Made by a program: the position numbers and the translations under genes
Notes under the pieces: generated by a model
Seen by the model: only the letters and a program-made list of their open reading frames with translations
The model's database searches: none
What the model was told of the DNA's origin: nothing
DNA from: Lachnospiraceae bacterium
GTDB taxonomy: Bacteria; Bacillota; Clostridia; Lachnospirales; Lachnospiraceae
Direction of reading: 5' to 3'
DNA: 40,440 nt
NCBI GenBank assembly: GCA_016294075.1
Contig: JAEDCQ010000016.1
Span: forward strand, 1-40,440
Shown here: positions 1-7,841 of the stretch, in pieces
Layout of the letters: every line of letters begins with the position of its first letter
How positions within the stretch are numbered: the first letter of the stretch is position 1

Positions 1-102
1 GAAAGTAGCGGGAAAACCCAAGAAAGAAAGGAAAACCGCCAATACCACAGGTGAAAGGGCTGTGAAAGTAGCGGGAAAACCCAAGAAAGAAAAGAAATCC
101 GC
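1..102 (+). repeat. Two tandem copies of a 63-bp period repeat
   Basis: The 39-base segments at 1-39 and 64-102 differ at only two positions and are 63 bp apart. The first copy may continue a longer array to the left of the window. Confidence 0.8.
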
Positions 103-145
103 GAAGATTCTACAAATATGGGGCATCAAGGTAGCGAGTATATAG
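2..145 (+). CDS. 3' end of an unknown lysine-rich repeat protein (partial, uncertain)
   Basis: This frame is open from the window edge to TAG at 143-145. It encodes a Lys-rich tail in which the segment KVAGKPKKE(R/K)K occurs twice, 21 residues apart. The DNA repeat (1-39 and 64-102) has a 63-bp period, an exact multiple of three, which favours real coding. I do not recognise a family. A competing reading in another frame starts at ATG 118 (Glu-Pro-rich, ends 246). The start lies outside the window, so function cannot be judged, and the stretch could also be non-coding repeat DNA. Confidence 0.3.
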   Translation, partial: KVAGKPKKERKTANTTGERAVKVAGKPKKEKKSAKILQIWGIKVASI

Positions 146-246
146 AACCGGAGTTAGGACCAGAACCGGAGTTGGGTACAGAACCGGAGGTAGAACCAGA
201 AGCAGAACCAGAACCGCAACCGGAGGTGAGGCGGAAACAGAAATAG
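118..246 (+). CDS. Possible small Glu-Pro-rich ORF (42 aa) or out-of-frame tail
   Basis: ATG at 118 opens a short frame encoding repeated E-P-E-x units (GAACCGGAG-type hexamers) and ending in a basic tail before TAG 244-246. There is no convincing ribosome binding site. It overlaps the end of the lysine-rich frame in another phase, so it may be a frameshifted continuation of the same low-complexity gene rather than an independent gene. No function can be assigned. Confidence 0.2.
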   Translation: MGHQGSEYIEPELGPEPELGTEPEVEPEAEPEPQPEVRRKQK

Positions 247-394
247 AGTCAGATTTAGAGATAAAAAAACTTAGAAATGCCTCAATATTTGCATAAGAAA
301 ATTGGAATCAGGGCATAATAGAAATGTATTTGTGAGAAGTGCACAAAATCGGATATCTGAAATTGAGACATATGATGAAAATGCAAAATTCATA
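247..394. other. Gene-free AT-rich stretch upstream of the sugar-importer promoter
   Basis: No ORF of credible size, no RNA gene and no strong hairpin is visible between the repeat-rich edge region and the promoter at 395-423. Confidence 0.5.
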
Positions 395-423
395 TTGCCA
401 GAAACCGTTTTCTGTGTTACTAT
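395..423 (+). promoter_or_regulatory. Sigma-A promoter of the maltodextrin importer operon
   Basis: TTGCCA (395-400) and TACTAT (418-423) are separated by exactly 17 bp, 165 bp before the binding-protein ATG. The spacer holds the operator-like palindrome at 400-413, so repressor binding there would block RNA polymerase directly. Confidence 0.7.
400..413. promoter_or_regulatory. LacI/CcpA-type operator in the promoter spacer
   Basis: AGAAACCGTTTTCT is a palindrome around a central CG with one mismatched pair. It matches the catabolite-responsive element consensus TGWAANCGNTNWCA at 12 of 14 positions, failing only at the two outer bases. Either CcpA or the LacI regulator at 5488-6558 could bind it. 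The sequence cannot tell them apart. Confidence 0.6.
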
Positions 424-432
424 ACAATCAGT

Positions 433-450
433 TCCGGAAACGTTACCGAA
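433..450. promoter_or_regulatory. Second LacI-type operator near the transcription start
   Basis: TCCGGAAACGTTACCGAA is an imperfect palindrome (7 of 9 pairs) around CG. It lies about 10 bp after the -10 element, over the expected +1 to +20 region. The centre-to-centre distance to the site at 400-413 is about 35 bp. A further tight inverted repeat, TACCG-AAAA-CGGTA, follows at 456-469. Confidence 0.5.
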
Positions 451-455
451 ACCGA

Positions 456-469
456 TACCGAAAACGGTA
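456..469. repeat. Short inverted repeat TACCG-AAAA-CGGTA in the 5' leader
   Basis: Five perfect pairs flank AAAA, and the motif is part of a run of related ACCGAAA/ACGGTA words (443-472). It may be a third regulator half-site array or a small leader hairpin. Confidence 0.35.
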
Positions 470-588
470 CCAAAATAACCAAAAACCTATAACGGAGTAA
501 AACCAATTTCGGGAAAAGGTAATCCGGTAATGTCATGGGATATAGCAAAGGGTAAGAAAATCTTAAGAGAATAAGAAAGGGAGAAAAA

Positions 589-1950
589 ATGAAAAAGAAA
601 TTACTTAGTGCATTACTTAGTGTGGCAATGGTTTCTGCTTTACTTGTTGGATGCGGAAGCAAAACAGAAGCTCCTGCAAACGATGCAGCAGCAAAAGAAG
701 AGGATGCTTCTGCTAAAGAAGAAGCTCCTGCAGCAAGCGCAGAAGGCGGTTCCGTTTACTACTTAAACTTCAAACCGGAACAGGATGAAGCTTGGCAGAA
801 CTTAGCGAAAGCTTATACAGAAACTACAGGCGTTGAGGTAACAGTTGTTACAGCAGCAAGCGGTAACTATGAAACAACTCTTATGAGTGAAATGGGTAAG
901 AGCTCAGCTCCTACATTATTCCAGGTTAACGGACCTGTAGGTTTACAGAACTGGAAAGATTACTGCTTAGATTTAACAGGTACAGATATTTTGGGAGAAC
1001 TTACAAGTGATTCCTTTGCATTATCAGAAGACGGTAAGGTATACGGTATCGGATATGTTATCGAATCCTATGGTATTATTGCAAACAAGACTTTACTTGC
1101 AAAAGCAGGATATGATGTAGCAGACATCAACTCTTTTGACGCATTAAAGAAATGTGCAGAAGATATCACAGCACGTAAGGATGAATTAGGATTTGCAGCA
1201 TTCTCTTCAGCAGGTATGGATTCTTCTTCTGACTGGAGATTCAAGACACACCTTGCAAACCTTCCTATCTACTTCGAATATCAGGAAGACGGCATTGGTG
1301 CAACAGATGCAATCAAAGGTTCTTACTTAGATAACTATCGTGCAATCTGGGATTTATATATCAATAACAGCACATGTGCTCCTGCTGAATTATCTGCTAA
1401 GACAGGTGATGACTCCAGAGCAGAATTCTTAGCAGGTGAAGCAGTATTCTTCCAGAACGGTTCTTGGGAGTACGGTAACTTAACAGCAGACGGTGCTTTC
1501 ACAGATGATGATTTAGTTATGATTCCTATTTATGTAGGTGCAGGTGATGAAGCTAATCAGGGTCTTTGCACAGGTACAGAAAACTACTGGTGTGTAAACT
1601 CACAGGCTGATGAAGCTGATATTCAGGCTACATTAGACTTCATGAACTGGTGTGTAACTTCTGAACAGGGTACAAAGGCAATGGCAGAAGATATGGGATT
1701 TGTAATTCCTTTCAAGAAAGCTGTTGAATCTCCTAACCTTTTTGTAAAACAGGACAGCGCATATACAGCAGCAGGAAAGAAACCTGTTTCATGGAACTTT
1801 ACAACAATGCCTTCAGAAGAGTGGAAGAACGGTGTTGGTTCTGCTTTGACAGCATATGCAGCAGACCAGTCAGATGCAAACTGGGATGCAGTTGTTGCAG
1901 CATTCGTTGACGGATGGGCTTCAGAATACGCATTGGCAAATGGTCAGTAA
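589..1950 (+). CDS. Sugar (probably maltodextrin) ABC importer, substrate-binding lipoprotein
   Basis: This is a family 1 extracellular solute-binding protein (MalE-like) of 453 aa that captures an oligosaccharide outside the membrane and hands it to the permeases encoded next. Residues 1-21 form a lipoprotein signal peptide with the lipobox LVGC, giving lipidated Cys22. An Ala/Glu/Lys-rich linker follows to about residue 55, then the two-lobe binding fold, rich in aromatic residues as is usual for sugar binders. AAAGGGAG (576-583) sets the start at ATG 589. The maltodextrin assignment is inferred from malQ in the same locus; the ligand is not readable from the sequence. Expression should be controlled by the operators at 400-450. 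Confidence 0.9.
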   Translation: MKKKLLSALLSVAMVSALLVGCGSKTEAPANDAAAKEEDASAKEEAPAASAEGGSVYYLNFKPEQDEAWQNLAKAYTETTGVEVTVVTAASGNYETTLMSEMGKSSAPTLFQVNGPVGLQNWKDYCLDLTGTDILGELTSDSFALSEDGKVYGIGYVIESYGIIANKTLLAKAGYDVADINSFDALKKCAEDITARKDELGFAAFSSAGMDSSSDWRFKTHLANLPIYFEYQEDGIGATDAIKGSYLDNYRAIWDLYINNSTCAPAELSAKTGDDSRAEFLAGEAVFFQNGSWEYGNLTADGAFTDDDLVMIPIYVGAGDEANQGLCTGTENYWCVNSQADEADIQATLDFMNWCVTSEQGTKAMAEDMGFVIPFKKAVESPNLFVKQDSAYTAAGKKPVSWNFTTMPSEEWKNGVGSALTAYAADQSDANWDAVVAAFVDGWASEYALANGQ

Positions 1951-1992
1951 ATCGTAATGATTTGCTGCCGGGAGCATGGCCATTTGACCGGC

Positions 1993-2009
1993 AAATGCCT
2001 CTGGCATTT
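1993..2009 (+). other. Intercistronic hairpin after the binding-protein gene
   Basis: AAATGCC-TCT-GGCATTT forms a perfect 7-bp stem. The same left arm can instead pair with the upstream CATTTG (about 1981-1986), so two exclusive structures are possible. Confidence 0.5.
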
Positions 2010-2036
2010 AATAACAAAATGGTGTAGTATGAAACG

Positions 2037-2065
2037 GAGGGCAGGCAATTGTGCCTGTCCTCTTT
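2037..2065 (+). terminator. Attenuating stem-loop between binding protein and permeases
   Basis: An 11-bp stem GAGGGCAGGCA / TGCCTGTCCTC (one G-U pair, loop ATTG) is followed by TTT. The short U tract suggests partial termination or 3'-end protection, which would keep binding protein in excess over permease, as is common in binding-protein-dependent operons. Confidence 0.5.
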
Positions 2066-2093
2066 AAGAGTAAAATTTGTTAAGGAGGTTACG

Positions 2094-2948
2094 ATGGAGA
2101 AAGCAATAAAAAGATATGCTCCGATATTTGTATTACCAACATTTGCAGCGTTTTGCATAGGTTTTATTCTTCCTTTTTTTCAGGGCTTGTATCTTTCATT
2201 TTGTCAGTTTACAACCACAAAAAATGCTAAATTTATTGGCCTTGGAAATTATATAAGAGTATTTCAGGATGAATCATTTTTGGATTCCTTCGGATTTACG
2301 GTACTCTTTGCGCTTGTGTCTATCTTATCAATTAACGTCATTGCATTTGCTTTGGCATTAGTACTTACAAGAGATAATTTAAAAGGAACAAATGTGTTCC
2401 GTACCGTGTTTTTTATGCCAAACTTAATCGGAGGTATTGTATTAGGTTATATTTGGCAGATTTTAATTAACTGTGTACTTTCTATCGTTGGAAAACCTCT
2501 GCTTGCACTTAACAGCACAGCCGGTTATTGGGGCTTGATTATCTTAATGTGCTGGCAGCAGATAGGTTATATGATGATTATTTATATCGCCGGTATTCAG
2601 AATGTACCGGAGGCGTTGACGGAAGCAGCCGCTATTGACGGTGCGACTCCATGGCAGACATTATTAAAGGTAAAATTACCGATGGTAATGCCGTCCATCA
2701 CTATTTGTGTATTTTTAACTTTGACAAATTCCTTTAAACTGTTCGATCAGAACCTGGCATTGACAGCCGGAGAACCAAGCCACGCAACAGAAATGCTTGC
2801 TCTTAATATTTACAATACCTTCTATTTCAGAGCGGGTCCTCAGTGGAAAGGCTTAGGACAGGCAAAAGCAGTTATTTTCTGTATACTGGTTATTGTTATC
2901 TCGTTGATTCAGTTTAAAGCAACACATTCTAAGGAGGTGCAGCAGTAA
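2094..2948 (+). CDS. Sugar ABC importer permease, MalF type
   Basis: This is an integral-membrane permease (284 aa, about six membrane segments) that forms half of the translocation channel. The cytoplasmic EAA loop is intact (EAAAIDGATPWQTLLKVKLP, about residues 186-205); this is the surface that contacts the ATPase. The start is ATG 2094 because AAGGAGG at 2082-2088 lies six bases upstream. The frame stays open back to 2049, but that extension would add a non-membrane leader without a ribosome site. It overlaps the next gene by one base (TAATG), indicating translational coupling. No ATPase gene is nearby, so a shared MsmX/MsmK-type ATPase encoded elsewhere is likely. Confidence 0.93.
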   Translation: MEKAIKRYAPIFVLPTFAAFCIGFILPFFQGLYLSFCQFTTTKNAKFIGLGNYIRVFQDESFLDSFGFTVLFALVSILSINVIAFALALVLTRDNLKGTNVFRTVFFMPNLIGGIVLGYIWQILINCVLSIVGKPLLALNSTAGYWGLIILMCWQQIGYMMIIYIAGIQNVPEALTEAAAIDGATPWQTLLKVKLPMVMPSITICVFLTLTNSFKLFDQNLALTAGEPSHATEMLALNIYNTFYFRAGPQWKGLGQAKAVIFCILVIVISLIQFKATHSKEVQQ

Positions 2949-3790
2949 TGAGCAGTAGAAAGAAATTTGTAAACAGCATTTTTTCTGTTGTACTCAGTGT
3001 TTTATCCTTAGCATATATTTATCCGATTTTTATGATACTGATTAACTCCTTAAAGCAGGAAAACAGTATCACAACAAACGGTGCATTTTCCCTGCCTACG
3101 GCAGAAACCTTTGACGGTGTTACAAACTATATTAATGCGATTCAGGCACAGGGATTTTTAAAGAGTCTTGGATACAGTTTATTTATCACGATCAGCTCAG
3201 TAGCGGCGATTCTGTTGTTCTGCTCTATGTGTGCATGGTATCTGGCCCGTGTAAAGACTGTATTTACTACGGCGGTGTATTATCTTTGTGTATTCTCCAT
3301 GGTAGTACCGTTCCAGATGGTTATGTTTACACTGGCTTCTACGGCAGATAATCTGAATTTAAATACTCCATGGAATATCTGGGTTATTTATCTTGGCTTC
3401 GGTGCGGGACTTGCGGTATTCATGATTACCGGTTTTATGAAATCCGTACCTCTTGAAATAGAGGAAGCTGCTATGATTGACGGTTGTACTCCAATCAGAA
3501 CGTTTTTCTCGATTGTTATGCCGATGTTAAAACCGACACTTGTTTCTGTAGGTATTCTTGAAGCAATGTGGGTTTGGAACGACTATTTACTGCCGACGTT
3601 GGTTTTGGATATCAAATCTTATAAAACCATCCCGATGTTGATTCAGTATTTCCGTGGAAGTTACGGAAGAGTAGAAATGGGACCTATGATGGCAAGTATT
3701 ATGCTGACCATTATCCCGATTATTATTGTGTACCTTGCGGGACAGAAGCATATTATCAAGGGTGTTGCTGCCGGCGCGGTAAAGGGTTAA
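2948..3790 (+). CDS. Sugar ABC importer permease, MalG type
   Basis: This is the second channel subunit (280 aa, about six membrane helices). It carries a standard EAA loop (EEAAMIDGCTPIRTFFSIVMP) at about residues 177-197 and ends with the short basic tail common in MalG-type permeases. Its ATG shares a base with the stop of the MalF-type gene, and AAGGAGG (about 2931-2937) is the ribosome site. It would pair with the MalF-type protein and the lipoprotein at 589-1950. Specificity is inferred from malQ downstream. Confidence 0.93.
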   Translation: MSSRKKFVNSIFSVVLSVLSLAYIYPIFMILINSLKQENSITTNGAFSLPTAETFDGVTNYINAIQAQGFLKSLGYSLFITISSVAAILLFCSMCAWYLARVKTVFTTAVYYLCVFSMVVPFQMVMFTLASTADNLNLNTPWNIWVIYLGFGAGLAVFMITGFMKSVPLEIEEAAMIDGCTPIRTFFSIVMPMLKPTLVSVGILEAMWVWNDYLLPTLVLDIKSYKTIPMLIQYFRGSYGRVEMGPMMASIMLTIIPIIIVYLAGQKHIIKGVAAGAVKG

Positions 3791-3817
3791 AACTGATTTT
3801 ACGGAGAAAAAAGGGCA

Positions 3818-3845
3818 GATAAGGCGGAATTATTTCCGCCTTATC
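3818..3845 (+). other. Perfect 12-bp hairpin between permease gene and malQ
   Basis: GATAAGGCGGAA-TTAT-TTCCGCCTTATC has no U tract and sits immediately before the malQ ribosome site (AGAAAGG, about 3849-3855). It is more likely an mRNA processing or stability element than a full terminator. Confidence 0.55.
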
Positions 3846-3863
3846 CGAAGAAAGGTTGCAAAC

Positions 3864-5348
3864 ATGAGAAAATGTGGTATTCTCCTGGCAATATCCAGTA
3901 TTCCTTCGAAATACGGAATCGGAACTTTTTCAAAAGAAGCATATGAATTTGTTGATTTTTTGGAAAAAGCAGGACAGACTTTATGGCAGATATTGCCGCT
4001 CGGTCCTACAGGATACGGTGATTCACCGTATCAATCTTTTTCAACTTTTGCAGGGAATCCGTATTATATCGATATGGATGAATTCGTTGAAAAAGGATAT
4101 TTAACAAAAAAGGATTGTGAAGAAAGCGATTTTGATGACGGAGAATTTGTAAATTATGAAAAGATTTTTTTTGCAAAGTTTAAGTTGTTAAAGAAAGCTT
4201 ATAAAAACAGTAACATCGCATCCGACCCGGATTATCAGGAATTTATTAATGCAAATAAAGCATGGCTTGATGATTATGCATTGTATATGGCAATAAAGGA
4301 CTCCTTTGGCGGAATCAGCTGGACGGAATGGGAACCGGATATTATGCTTCGCAAACCGCAGGCTTTAAAAAAATACAGGGAAAGTCTGGCGGAGGAAATC
4401 GGATTTTACCGGTTTCAACAATATTTCTTCTTGAAACAGTGGAAAGCACTGAAAAAATATGCAAATGATAAGGGAATTGAAATTATAGGGGACATTCCGA
4501 TTTATGTAGCACTTGACAGTGCCGATACATGGTCAAATCCGCAGCTTTTCCAATTTGATGAGGAATGTAAACCGAAGGCGGTTGCAGGATGTCCGCCGGA
4601 TTCTTTTTCGGCAACCGGTCAATTGTGGGGCAACCCGTTATATGATTGGGAATACATGAAGAAGACGGATTATGCATGGTGGATAGAAAGAATCCGCTAT
4701 TGCTATGAATTATATGATGTAGTACGAATCGATCATTTCCGGGGTTTTGATGAATACTATTCTATTCCGTTTGGAGATGAGACTGCCCAAAACGGTCATT
4801 GGGAAAAGGGACCGGGGTATGATTTGTTTAAAGCCGTTAAGAATACATTGGGTAAAACGAAAGTAATTGCAGAAGATTTGGGATTTTTGACACCAACCGT
4901 TATTAAACTGGTTCAGAAGACAGGATATCCCGGAATGAAAGTGTTGCAATTTGCGTTTGACTCCAGAGAGGAAAGTGATTACCTTCCTCATAATTATTCG
5001 AAGAACTGTATTGTTTATACGGGAACGCATGATAATGATACGACAAAGAGCTGGTACGAGTCGTTAAATAATCATGATAAAGCTTTTGCAAGACGTTATC
5101 TGGATGTAAAAAATAAAAATAAAATTTGTGAAAAGATGGTTCGCTCCGTACTTTCAAGCGTTGCGGATACAGCCGTAATTCCGATTCAGGATTATTTGGA
5201 ACTTGGAGGGGAAGCAAGGATGAATACACCTTCTACTCTTGGGACGAATTGGAAATGGCGTCTGCAGTCCGGACAAATTAATGATGAATTGGCAACTAAG
5301 ATTTATTCGTTAACAAAATTATATGGAAGAATCCAGAGTAAGCAGTGA
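3864..5348 (+). CDS. malQ: 4-alpha-glucanotransferase (amylomaltase)
   Basis: This is a cytoplasmic GH77 enzyme that transfers alpha-1,4-glucan segments between maltodextrins, releasing glucose and making longer chains for phosphorylase. The 494 aa match the usual length of bacterial MalQ. Visible motifs are the N-terminal DSPYQSFSTFAGNPYYID, the IGDIPIY...DSADTW block, VRIDHFRGF with the predicted nucleophile Asp290, VIAEDLG with acid/base Glu337, and TGTHDNDT with Asp390. It lies 73 bp after the permease gene behind a hairpin and so probably belongs to the same transcript. A strong hairpin follows at 5396-5430. It is the best evidence that the upstream importer handles maltodextrins. Confidence 0.97.
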   Translation: MRKCGILLAISSIPSKYGIGTFSKEAYEFVDFLEKAGQTLWQILPLGPTGYGDSPYQSFSTFAGNPYYIDMDEFVEKGYLTKKDCEESDFDDGEFVNYEKIFFAKFKLLKKAYKNSNIASDPDYQEFINANKAWLDDYALYMAIKDSFGGISWTEWEPDIMLRKPQALKKYRESLAEEIGFYRFQQYFFLKQWKALKKYANDKGIEIIGDIPIYVALDSADTWSNPQLFQFDEECKPKAVAGCPPDSFSATGQLWGNPLYDWEYMKKTDYAWWIERIRYCYELYDVVRIDHFRGFDEYYSIPFGDETAQNGHWEKGPGYDLFKAVKNTLGKTKVIAEDLGFLTPTVIKLVQKTGYPGMKVLQFAFDSREESDYLPHNYSKNCIVYTGTHDNDTTKSWYESLNNHDKAFARRYLDVKNKNKICEKMVRSVLSSVADTAVIPIQDYLELGGEARMNTPSTLGTNWKWRLQSGQINDELATKIYSLTKLYGRIQSKQ

Positions 5349-5395
5349 TTATAATACATTTCCCTAAATAGAGCGGAGAGTACAAATCACGAAAT

Positions 5396-5430
5396 AAAAC
5401 GGAGTTTGTGCTATACACAGACTCCGTTTT
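5396..5430 (+). terminator. Terminator-like hairpin after malQ
   Basis: The 15-base arms AAAACGGAGTTTGTG and CACAGACTCCGTTTT pair with a single G-U, around the loop CTATA. The A/T-rich base of the stem supplies the U run, so it can work in both directions. It separates the importer/malQ unit from the regulator gene. Confidence 0.8.
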
Positions 5431-5487
5431 GTGTCATAATGAGAAACGTATAGAAAACTATGTCGAAAGAGAGAAAACGGGAAAAAT

Positions 5488-6558
5488 ATGAGCGGAGACG
5501 CAAATATTCCTGGAGAAGGAAATGAAATAACAATTAAAGATATAGCGCGTATTTGCGGTGTCGGGGTAAGTACGGTATCCAGAGCAATTAATAATCATCC
5601 GGATATTAATCCGTCTACGAAAAAAGCAATTATGGATACGATTGCACAATACGGATATATACCGAATAACAGTGCACGAAACCTGAAAAGAACCGACGCA
5701 AAATGTATAGCAATATTGGTAAAAGGTCTTACTAATCCTTTTTTTGCCGGAATGCTGCGTATTGTGGAAGAAGAGGTGGAAAGAAGGCGCTATTCTCTTG
5801 TGCTGCGTCATGTAGAATATTCGCAGGACGAGGTGGAGGTTGCACTTGAACTGATTAAAGAAAAAAGGCTTAGGGGAATTATTTTTCTGGGTGGTCATTT
5901 TGAACATTCGGCAGATAAACTATCTAAAATTACAATTCCGTTCATTATTGCAACAGCCGGCTGTATTCCGGGGAGTATGAGCCGGAATCTATATTCCTCC
6001 TTTACTGTAGATGATGAAAAGGAAGGCTATCTGATGACAAAATACCTGTTAGGGCAGGGACATAAAAAGATTGCCATTTTAGCGGCAGAAGACTCTAATG
6101 AAAGCGTTGGCCGTCTGCGTTTATCGGGATATATGCGTGCACTGAAGGAATCCGGTATTGAAGCAGATGATGAACTGATTTGCCCGATGAAGGATGATAT
6201 TGAATATTATTCCATGGAGAACGGATATGTGGTGGCAGAAGAACTATTGAAAAAACGTAAGGATGTTACTGCGATTTTTGCAATTTCAGATGTTTTGGCA
6301 ATTGGTGCCTGCCGTGCCATAAAGGATATGGGAAAACGCATCCCGCAGGATATTGCGGTAGCCGGATACGACGGAATTGATATGGGGAAATATTATTCTC
6401 CGAGTATTACTACGATTAAGCAGCCTGTTGATGAAATCGCAAGAGATTCCATCCTATTATTATTTGATATTATTTCGGGAAGGCAGGAGCATCAGCATAA
6501 GGTTTATGATGCAAAGCTTTTGATTCGGGAATCTACGAGTCTTGCAGAGGCGGAGTAA
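5488..6558 (+). CDS. LacI-family transcriptional regulator of the maltodextrin locus
   Basis: A 356-aa DNA-binding regulator. The N-terminal helix-turn-helix (ITIKDIARICGVGVSTVSRA, about residues 12-31) and hinge segment (about 55-65, NSARNLKR) are intact. They are followed by the periplasmic-binding-protein-like effector domain, which ends in the typical LLIRESTS. It probably binds the CG-centred palindromes at 400-450 and releases them when a maltooligosaccharide binds; both the target and the effector are inferred from position. The ATG at 5488 is preceded by a weak purine-rich site. Its 3' end overlaps the convergent CYTH gene by 26 bp. Confidence 0.92.
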   Translation: MSGDANIPGEGNEITIKDIARICGVGVSTVSRAINNHPDINPSTKKAIMDTIAQYGYIPNNSARNLKRTDAKCIAILVKGLTNPFFAGMLRIVEEEVERRRYSLVLRHVEYSQDEVEVALELIKEKRLRGIIFLGGHFEHSADKLSKITIPFIIATAGCIPGSMSRNLYSSFTVDDEKEGYLMTKYLLGQGHKKIAILAAEDSNESVGRLRLSGYMRALKESGIEADDELICPMKDDIEYYSMENGYVVAEELLKKRKDVTAIFAISDVLAIGACRAIKDMGKRIPQDIAVAGYDGIDMGKYYSPSITTIKQPVDEIARDSILLLFDIISGRQEHQHKVYDAKLLIRESTSLAEAE

Positions 6559-6994
6559 TCCCTTTGGACAGATTGGAATTATGATAACGGGAATCCATTG
6601 TGACGTCCGTATCAAACCAATCCGGCATTAGGAAAGAATGAGCCTCCTTTTCACTGTCAAATTCCACTTCGGCAAGAATAAGAGGTTCTAATTCCTTTTC
6701 AAAAATATCCAATTCAATTGTGTGGGATTGATACGGAATCCGGTAACGCATTTTAGAGATAATAATACCGTCTGCCTTAGGAAGCATATGATTAAACGCA
6801 TCCTCATTTAAAGGCAGATTGTATTCCTCACGTGAAAGCAGTCCCTTTCCCTTGTAAGTCATATAATAAGAATCATCTTCCTTGCGGATTCGTATAACAG
6901 GGTCTGTATTCAGATATGCCTGGACAATATGCGAAGCAGGAGTGTTACTTAAATCGGGAAGCTTTTTTATTGTAAATTTGCGTTCAATTTCCAT
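6533..6994 (-). CDS. CYTH-domain protein (adenylate cyclase/thiamine-triphosphatase fold)
   Basis: CYTH proteins fold as a tunnel of acidic and basic residues and hydrolyse or bind triphosphorylated substrates with divalent metal. The signature ExExK is at the very N-terminus (MEIERKF), with later tunnel motifs IRIRKED, YYMTYKGKG, KMRYRIPY, ELDIFE and LAEVEF, so the fold is complete in 153 aa. I chose ATG at 6994 because GGAGA lies eight bases upstream. The frame also offers an ATG at 7021 with no ribosome site. Small stand-alone CYTH proteins of this kind are often inorganic triphosphatases; the substrate here is unknown. Confidence 0.85.
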   Translation of the reverse strand: MEIERKFTIKKLPDLSNTPASHIVQAYLNTDPVIRIRKEDDSYYMTYKGKGLLSREEYNLPLNEDAFNHMLPKADGIIISKMRYRIPYQSHTIELDIFEKELEPLILAEVEFDSEKEAHSFLMPDWFDTDVTMDSRYHNSNLSKGITPPLQDS

Positions 6995-7066
6995 GGCAGG
7001 ATTCTCCGTTTCTTTTTCCATTATTATTATGTGAATTAATATGTGATTTTTATCCGGAAAAGATTA

Positions 7067-7095
7067 TTGTTTAATAAGTATGAAAACAGTATAAT
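7067..7095 (+). promoter_or_regulatory. Sigma-A promoter of the DJ-1/PfpI gene
   Basis: TTGTTT (7067-7072), a 17-bp spacer and a perfect TATAAT (7090-7095), 79 bp before the ATG. Confidence 0.7.
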
Positions 7096-7174
7096 ACAAA
7101 CAAAGCTCTGATTCAAATGAAATAGGAAGCAGGATATTGCATAAAAATGAATAAAAACGAAGGGAGCCGGTTTT

Positions 7175-7723
7175 ATGGAAAAAGTAGCTGTTTTTTTAGC
7201 GGAAGGATTTGAAGAAATTGAAGGTCTTATGGTAGTGGATTTGCTGCGCAGAGCACAGATTGCGGTCGATATGGTATCTATGTCCGAAAATAAGCAGGTA
7301 ACGGGCTCACATCAGATTACGGTAACGGCAGATACTACAATCGGACAGATTCATTTTGAATCGTATGATGTTCTGGTGTTGCCGGGGGGAATGCCGGGAA
7401 CGAATCGGCTGAAGGAGTGTGCTGTATTGTGCGATGCACTTACGGCTGCTTATAAAAACGGCAGAAAGATTGCCGCTATCTGCGCGGCACCGACTGTATT
7501 CGGAAAGCTTGGTCTGTTAAAGGATAAAAAGGCATGCTGTTATCCGGGAATGGAGGATGAACTGTATGCAAAAGAGGTCACATATCAGCCGGTTACCGTA
7601 GACGGGAATGTTACCACAAGCAGAGGCTTAGGAACGGCATTGGTATTCGCACTTTCTCTGATTGAACAGTTAAAGGGAAAAGAAGCCGCTGACGCTTTGG
7701 CAAAAAAGGTTGTGTATGAATAA
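7175..7723 (+). CDS. DJ-1/PfpI (ThiJ) family protein
   Basis: A cytoplasmic class I amidotransferase-like fold of 182 aa. The nucleophile elbow AAICAAP places the reactive cysteine at Cys103. Glu16 in GFEEIEG corresponds to the glutamate that lowers its pKa in DJ-1. Members act as glyoxalase/deglycase-type or redox-stress proteins; which of these applies cannot be read from the sequence. GGAGCC precedes the ATG. It is a single-gene unit between its own promoter and the terminator at 7754-7787. Confidence 0.9.
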   Translation: MEKVAVFLAEGFEEIEGLMVVDLLRRAQIAVDMVSMSENKQVTGSHQITVTADTTIGQIHFESYDVLVLPGGMPGTNRLKECAVLCDALTAAYKNGRKIAAICAAPTVFGKLGLLKDKKACCYPGMEDELYAKEVTYQPVTVDGNVTTSRGLGTALVFALSLIEQLKGKEAADALAKKVVYE

Positions 7724-7753
7724 AAGCATCGTTATGTATGTAATTATGTAAAC

Positions 7754-7787
7754 AAAAGCGGATATCTGATACGATATCCGCTTTTTT
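7754..7787. terminator. Bidirectional rho-independent terminator
   Basis: AAAAGCGGATATC-TGATAC-GATATCCGCTTTT is a 13-bp perfect stem followed by two further T. The leading A run makes it serve the convergent SASP gene as well. Confidence 0.92.
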
Positions 7788-7841
7788 CAAACATCAGACG
7801 AACTTGTCAGCCGATATTTGAACAGGTCAGGTCCACTCTGC

